Source: DDH964 sp963806685 (GTDB taxonomy: Bacteria; Desulfobacterota; Desulfuromonadia; Desulfuromonadales; DDH964). From it: a stretch of DNA of 64,000 bases. Under the pieces are notes generated by a model. That model saw only the letters and a list, made by a program, of their open reading frames with translations. It ran no database searches and was not told where the DNA came from. The translations under genes and the position numbers were made by a program. The DNA lies in assembly GCA_963806685.1 (NCBI GenBank), contig CAWDZB010000017.1, positions 186,001 through 250,000 on the forward strand, written 5' to 3'. Numbering within the stretch: position 1 is the stretch's first letter; the number at the start of each line of letters is the position of its first letter. This document shows, piece after piece, positions 60,345 through 64,000 of this stretch.

Positions 60345-60919
60345 CAAAACCTTGGCCGGCGATGCCATTTTAGAGGCGGTCGAAGCCGGCATGGAACTGG
60401 TGATCTGCATCACCGAGGGGGTGCCGGTTCTCGACATGATCAAGGTCAAGCACTACCTGGCCGGGAAGAAAACCCGTCTGATCGGCCCCAACTGCCCCGG
60501 GGTGATCACCCCGGAGGAGTGCAAGATAGGCATTTTGCCCGGCTACATCTACAAACAGTGGCCGGTCGGGGTCGTTTCCCGTTCCGGCACCCTGACTTAT
60601 GAAGCGGTCTGGCAGCTGACCACTCGAGGAATCGGCCAGAGCACCTGCGTCGGAATCGGCGGCGATGCCGAGGAACAGGCCGCGGAGTATGTCAAGAACC
60701 ATATGACCAAGCCGGTGGCCGCCTTCATCGCCGGGGCCACCGTCCCGGCCGGAAAGCGCATGGGCCATGCAGGGGCGGTCATCACCGGCGGCAGGGGGGA
60801 CGCGGCAAGCAAGAAAGCCTTCCTGCGAGTGCAGTATCAGCGTCGCAGGCAGCCCTGCGGAGATGGCCCAAGCACTGGTGGAAGTCTACCAACCCAAGAT
60901 ATTGAGTCGCGTCGTGTAG
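60345..60919 (+). pseudogene. sucD: Decayed succinyl-CoA synthetase alpha-subunit gene
   Basis: Clear SucD similarity: AILEAVEAGMELVICITEGVPVLDM, RLIGPNCPGVITPEECKIGI, VVSRSGTLTYEAVWQLT and RMGHAGAVITGG with the phosphorylated His. Three lesions are visible. The first 65-70 residues (CoA-binding start) are missing. About 35 residues are deleted between GIGGD and AEEQAAEY (near 60665). A frameshift near 60828 puts the tail SVAGSPAEMAQALVEVYQP in another frame, ending at 60919. A functional copy should exist elsewhere in the genome. It is probably a non-functional duplicate. Confidence 0.85.
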
Positions 60920-61288
60920 AGAGAAATGAATACAGAAAACAAAAGAGTTGAACCGCTACTTGATTTATAGACACTTTCGCCAATCTCAGAAATCACCGTC
61001 TTCAGAACAAATTGAAGCTCCGGCCTGGCTGGTCAGGTTGGGGCTTTCCTGTAAGTTGTCCTAAATTGAAGTCTTACTTTACCTCTGGATCAGTCAGACA
61101 CTCCATACGGCCGTTATCCAATGACCGGTGGACGGCTCGGCCCGGCAATACCTTGGTGATTGGGGTTCGTCTGGTCGCTGGCTGTGTTGCAGTTTCTTCT
61201 CCTGGCCTTCAGCGCCGCGCCTTGCCTCACCAAGCTTCGCTCAGTACTTGCCGTCCTGCCTGGCCCGGAAGTGCCTCCTGCATCTCCT
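60920..61288. other. Intergenic stretch between the sucD remnant and the porin
   Basis: No gene, repeat or terminator is convincing. Base composition falls between the GC-rich average and the AT-rich islands. Confidence 0.5.
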
Positions 61289-62686
61289 TTAGAAAGTGAT
61301 CTCCAGGCGGGCGCCAGCAACTAGGGCGTTATCAAGGGCAGGGTCGGTGCCGGGATGGATGACGTATTGAAGGTCCGGCTGCACCGTCAACCAGGGCAGG
61401 ACCTCGGCCAGGTAGGTCGCCTCGATGACGGTTTCGGCATGGTCCACCGGGGAATTCTCTGTCGTGGCCATGTAGCGCCGGAAGTGCCCCCCGTTGCGGG
61501 CGCTGGCGATGGCCAGGCCGGTTACGTCCTGGCTGCGCCCGTGGATCAGGCCAGTGTAGTTCAGCCCCGCGCCGCAGTAGCGGCCGATCTGGTTGCGGTG
61601 CGGGTCGGCGAAGCCGAGCTGCACAAAGGCGCCCAATCCCTCGCCTTTCTCCCCCCTGGTGAAGAGGGTCTTTTCGGCAATGAGATAGAGACCATGGTTG
61701 AAATCATGGCTCTGACCGGTGAAATCCTCTACCTCTGTTGTATGAACCCATCCCCCCACACCGAGCTTGAAATAGTCGGCCTCGCCAGGTTCTCCCTGGC
61801 TCAGTCCGGCCTCCAGCGCCGTGAATATCCCGTCATTGGACGAAAGACTCAGGGAGCTGCGCTGCGGCAGCTCGGGCTCGCCCGGCTCGCCGTCGTAGAG
61901 GCCCGCCAACAGGTAGCTGCCGGAGGTGGGCTGGGCCTTGAGGCGGAGGGCCAGGGCGGTGGTTGGGAAGATGGACGGTCCGACCTGGGAGATGTCCGGG
62001 GAGATGCCGAAGGAGCTGTTGATGAAGGTCGAGGCGTATTCGAGCAGGTCGAACTCGCTGTTCAGGTCGTGCAGGCCGGCCAGCACTGAGAAGCGGTCCG
62101 CAAGGAACCGATGCTCGTACCAGGCCTCGTAGATCTTGACGGCCTGGTCGGCCTCGATGTTGCTGGTCCCCTGCAAGTCCCCGACCTTGTCGGTGAGCGG
62201 CCCGCCGGCGTTGAAGTCGCCGAGCAGGTAGAGAAAAAAAGTGCCGTTTCCCCACCAGCCGGCCCGGGCGGTGTCGACAGCGAAGGTCACATCGACGTTC
62301 CCCAGCAGGGCTCCGCCGCGGCTGACACCGCCGCGCAGGTTTGCCATGGCATCGAGGGTCAGCACCGCATCAATATCCACCCCCTGTTGCTCCAGGGTGC
62401 TGCGCACGCCTCCCCAGTCGCCGAGCAAATGGTCCCGTTCTGCGAGGCCTTCGATGGAGGTGGGCGTGGTGGCGGCAGGCTGGGCATGGCGCTGCTCCAG
62501 GTCGGCCAGCAGTATGGCCGGGGAGGGGTTGCCGCTGCCGGCAATCTGGCCGACCGATTCGGCGGCAAGCGGGTCCTGGCGAGTTTCCTCTCCGTGGGCG
62601 AAGGCCGGAGCGGAGAGCAAGACCAGCAGGCCGGTCAGCAGCAGGACTGGGAATCGTCTGGATATTATGTACAACACGTTGGTCAT
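61289..62686 (-). CDS. OprB-family carbohydrate porin
   Basis: A 465-residue outer-membrane porin: signal peptide (1-30, SAPAFA-HG), a soluble N-terminal region with LLGDWGGVRSTLEQQGVDID, the OprB entry motif, and a beta-barrel with alternating strands ending in Phe (VAGARLEITF). OprB proteins allow sugars or other small solutes through the outer membrane; the substrate is not readable. ATG 62686 was chosen because the signal peptide begins there. It is separate from the feo genes, which lie upstream on the same strand. Confidence 0.9.
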   Translation of the reverse strand: MTNVLYIISRRFPVLLLTGLLVLLSAPAFAHGEETRQDPLAAESVGQIAGSGNPSPAILLADLEQRHAQPAATTPTSIEGLAERDHLLGDWGGVRSTLEQQGVDIDAVLTLDAMANLRGGVSRGGALLGNVDVTFAVDTARAGWWGNGTFFLYLLGDFNAGGPLTDKVGDLQGTSNIEADQAVKIYEAWYEHRFLADRFSVLAGLHDLNSEFDLLEYASTFINSSFGISPDISQVGPSIFPTTALALRLKAQPTSGSYLLAGLYDGEPGEPELPQRSSLSLSSNDGIFTALEAGLSQGEPGEADYFKLGVGGWVHTTEVEDFTGQSHDFNHGLYLIAEKTLFTRGEKGEGLGAFVQLGFADPHRNQIGRYCGAGLNYTGLIHGRSQDVTGLAIASARNGGHFRRYMATTENSPVDHAETVIEATYLAEVLPWLTVQPDLQYVIHPGTDPALDNALVAGARLEITF

Positions 62687-62809
62687 TCTTTCTTGGTTTT
62701 TTCCGGCGGGCAGCGGGTCATATCCGGCCCGCTGCGGAATCCTGCCGGTGTAGATTAAAAGGGCACCTGCCCCTTTCAATCGGGAAAGGGAAGTCTCACC
62801 TCGCATTCG

Positions 62810-62941
62810 TTACTCTTTGCCGCCGCAACTGCAGCCGCTGCAGTCGTGACATCCCCCCTTCTTTTTCCAGAAGGAACGATAGAGGAGGTAGCCGGCGCCG
62901 CCGAGAAAGAGAGCCATCCACAGCCAATCCGCGATTTCCAT
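62810..62941 (-). CDS. FeoB-associated Cys-rich membrane protein
   Basis: A 43-residue protein: MEIADWLWMALFLGGAGYLLYRSFWKKKG, a single helix, then CHDCSGCSCGGKE. This is the pattern of FeoB-associated Cys-rich proteins, thought to help FeoB with Fe2+ in some anaerobes. It begins two bases after the feoB stop codon, whose end carries the GGAGGT ribosome site, so it is coupled to feoB. Confidence 0.9.
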   Translation of the reverse strand: MEIADWLWMALFLGGAGYLLYRSFWKKKGGCHDCSGCSCGGKE

Positions 62942-62943
62942 GT

Positions 62944-64000
62944 TCAACCTCCCAGTCCCAGGAGCATGCCCCCCTGGTAGATGACGAAGGCCACCCCCCA
63001 GGCGAGGAGGCTCTGGTAAAGAAATGAGACCCCGAACCACTTCCAGCTTCCGAACTCCTGGCGCATGGCGACCGCGACCACCATGCAGGGCATGTAGAGC
63101 AAGACGAAGACCATGAAGGCGATTGCGGTCAGGGGGGTGAAGTTCTGCCGCACCGCCGCGGTCAGGGAGGAACTCCCCCCGTCGTCGCCGAAGGACATGC
63201 TGGCGATGCCGAAGGTGGCGGTCACGTTGCCGGCGGCCTCCCTCACAGCGCCGACGAAGGAGCTGCCGATCTCCTTCAGCTCCTCACCGAGCGCCGGCGG
63301 CGGGACCTGGTCGGCTGCGTCTTCGCCTTGCGGAGCGTAAATCTCGCCCATGGTGCCAACCACGATCTCCTTGGCGATGACGCCTGTAATCAGCGCGGAA
63401 GAGGCCTCCCAAGTGCCGAAGCCGAGGGGCTCGAAGATCGGCGCGATGGCCTGGCCGGCCTGGCCCAGGTAGGAGTCGTGGCGGTTCTGCACCCCCCAGG
63501 GGAGGTTGATCAGGAACCAGACCAAGATCGAGACCGCCAGGATGTAGGTTCCGGCCTTGACCAGGAAATGCTTCCCCTTCTCCCAGGTATGCAGGCACAG
63601 GCTCTTGAAGGAGGGAAGCCGATACGGGGGAAGTTCCATGATGAACATCGGGGTCTCGCCGCGAAACAGGGTCTTCTTGAACAGCAGTCCCATGGCGATT
63701 GCCAGCAGCATGCCGAGGACGTAGAGGGACCAGATGACGGTGCCGGCGTGGCGGGCGAAGAAGACCCCGACGAACAGGACGTAGACCGGCAGCCGCGCGC
63801 CGCAGGACATCAGCGGAATGAGCAGGGCGGTGAGCGCCTTGTCCCGGGGGTTCTCCAGGGTGCGGGTGGCGTAGATCCCCGGCACGTTGCAGCCGAAGCC
63901 GAGCAGCATGGGGATGAAGGACTTGCCGTGCAGGCCGATGGCGTGCATCGCCCGGTCCATGACGAAAGCCGCCCGCGCCATGTAGCCGCTGCCTTCGAGG
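62944..64000 (-). CDS. feoB: Ferrous iron transporter FeoB, C-terminal part (cut by window edge)
   Basis: About 352 residues of the FeoB membrane domain are visible. Present are the Gate motifs (LLGFGCNVPGIYATRTL with the conserved Cys, and LMSCGARLPVYVLF), the core helices, and the C-terminal Gate 2 part (FVLLYMPCMVVAVAMRQEFG). The N-terminal G protein domain lies beyond the window. FeoB takes up Fe2+ across the inner membrane, important in anaerobic iron-rich habitats. No FeoA is visible here. Confidence 0.96.
   Translation of the reverse strand, partial: LEGSGYMARAAFVMDRAMHAIGLHGKSFIPMLLGFGCNVPGIYATRTLENPRDKALTALLIPLMSCGARLPVYVLFVGVFFARHAGTVIWSLYVLGMLLAIAMGLLFKKTLFRGETPMFIMELPPYRLPSFKSLCLHTWEKGKHFLVKAGTYILAVSILVWFLINLPWGVQNRHDSYLGQAGQAIAPIFEPLGFGTWEASSALITGVIAKEIVVGTMGEIYAPQGEDAADQVPPPALGEELKEIGSSFVGAVREAAGNVTATFGIASMSFGDDGGSSSLTAAVRQNFTPLTAIAFMVFVLLYMPCMVVAVAMRQEFGSWKWFGVSFLYQSLLAWGVAFVIYQGGMLLGLGG

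Noticed and set aside
61012..61299. 95-codon plus-strand frame before the porin end
   Set aside because: No ribosome site, no family, and it overlaps the 3' end of the porin; composition is not protein-like.

Overview
The window is GC-rich bacterial chromosome, most likely from the Desulfuromonadales/Geobacter side of the former Deltaproteobacteria. That placement is inferred from gene content: a giant BadF-type CoA-dehydratase activase, a DRTGG/AAA_26 protein, a complete gspC-N operon, a DUF1858/Fe-S/hemerythrin cluster, feoB with its small Cys-rich partner, and heptanucleotide intergenic repeats. Both ends are open: a tautomerase-like gene is cut at base 1 and feoB is cut at base 64000.

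Layout. 1-13.4 kb holds metabolic and envelope genes: tautomerase, DUF169, DRTGG protein, a DUF748/AsmA-like protein, the activase, an AhpD-like protein, an NTF2-like protein and threonine aldolase. 13.4-18 kb is an accessory block: a GxQxA repeat protein, a small secreted Cys protein, a C39-like peptidase, a CYTH phosphatase, an IS110-family element and an AT-rich coiled-coil membrane protein, with two attC-like sites that suggest integron-cassette remnants. 18.4-28.4 kb has mgtE, then a BaeSR/CpxRA-like two-component system divergent from a coupled series encoding a DUF6515-SH3 protein, a Spy-like chaperone, a degenerate receiver, TolC, a MacA-like adaptor and a MacB-like ATPase and permease. 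This looks like an envelope-stress and export module. A second IS110-family element (IS1111-like) follows at 28.8-30.1 kb.

30.2-36.4 kb carries the hemerythrin/Fe-S/DUF1858 operon under an FNR-type box, a beta-hydroxyacid dehydrogenase, a class II aldolase and polA. A 7-bp tandem array lies just upstream of polA. 36.6-48.4 kb is the type II secretion operon gspCDEFGHIJKLMN, followed by a truncated DUF3187 gene. 48.7-64 kb carries lon, a possible sRNA unit, an AT-rich decayed small gene, a receiver-PilZ protein, a hydrolase, a DUF2238 protein, a repeat lipoprotein, a diguanylate cyclase, trpS, DUF4177, a decayed sucD copy, an OprB-like porin and feoB.

The most striking regulatory find is a candidate five-segment transcription attenuator in front of trpS, with a short leader peptide containing three consecutive Trp codons. 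Five otherwise well-conserved genes (activase, IS110 transposase, MacB permease, hemerythrin, lon) each carry one single-base indel. Such a uniform pattern suggests residual assembly errors at least as much as biology, so these frames should be checked before they are called pseudogenes.
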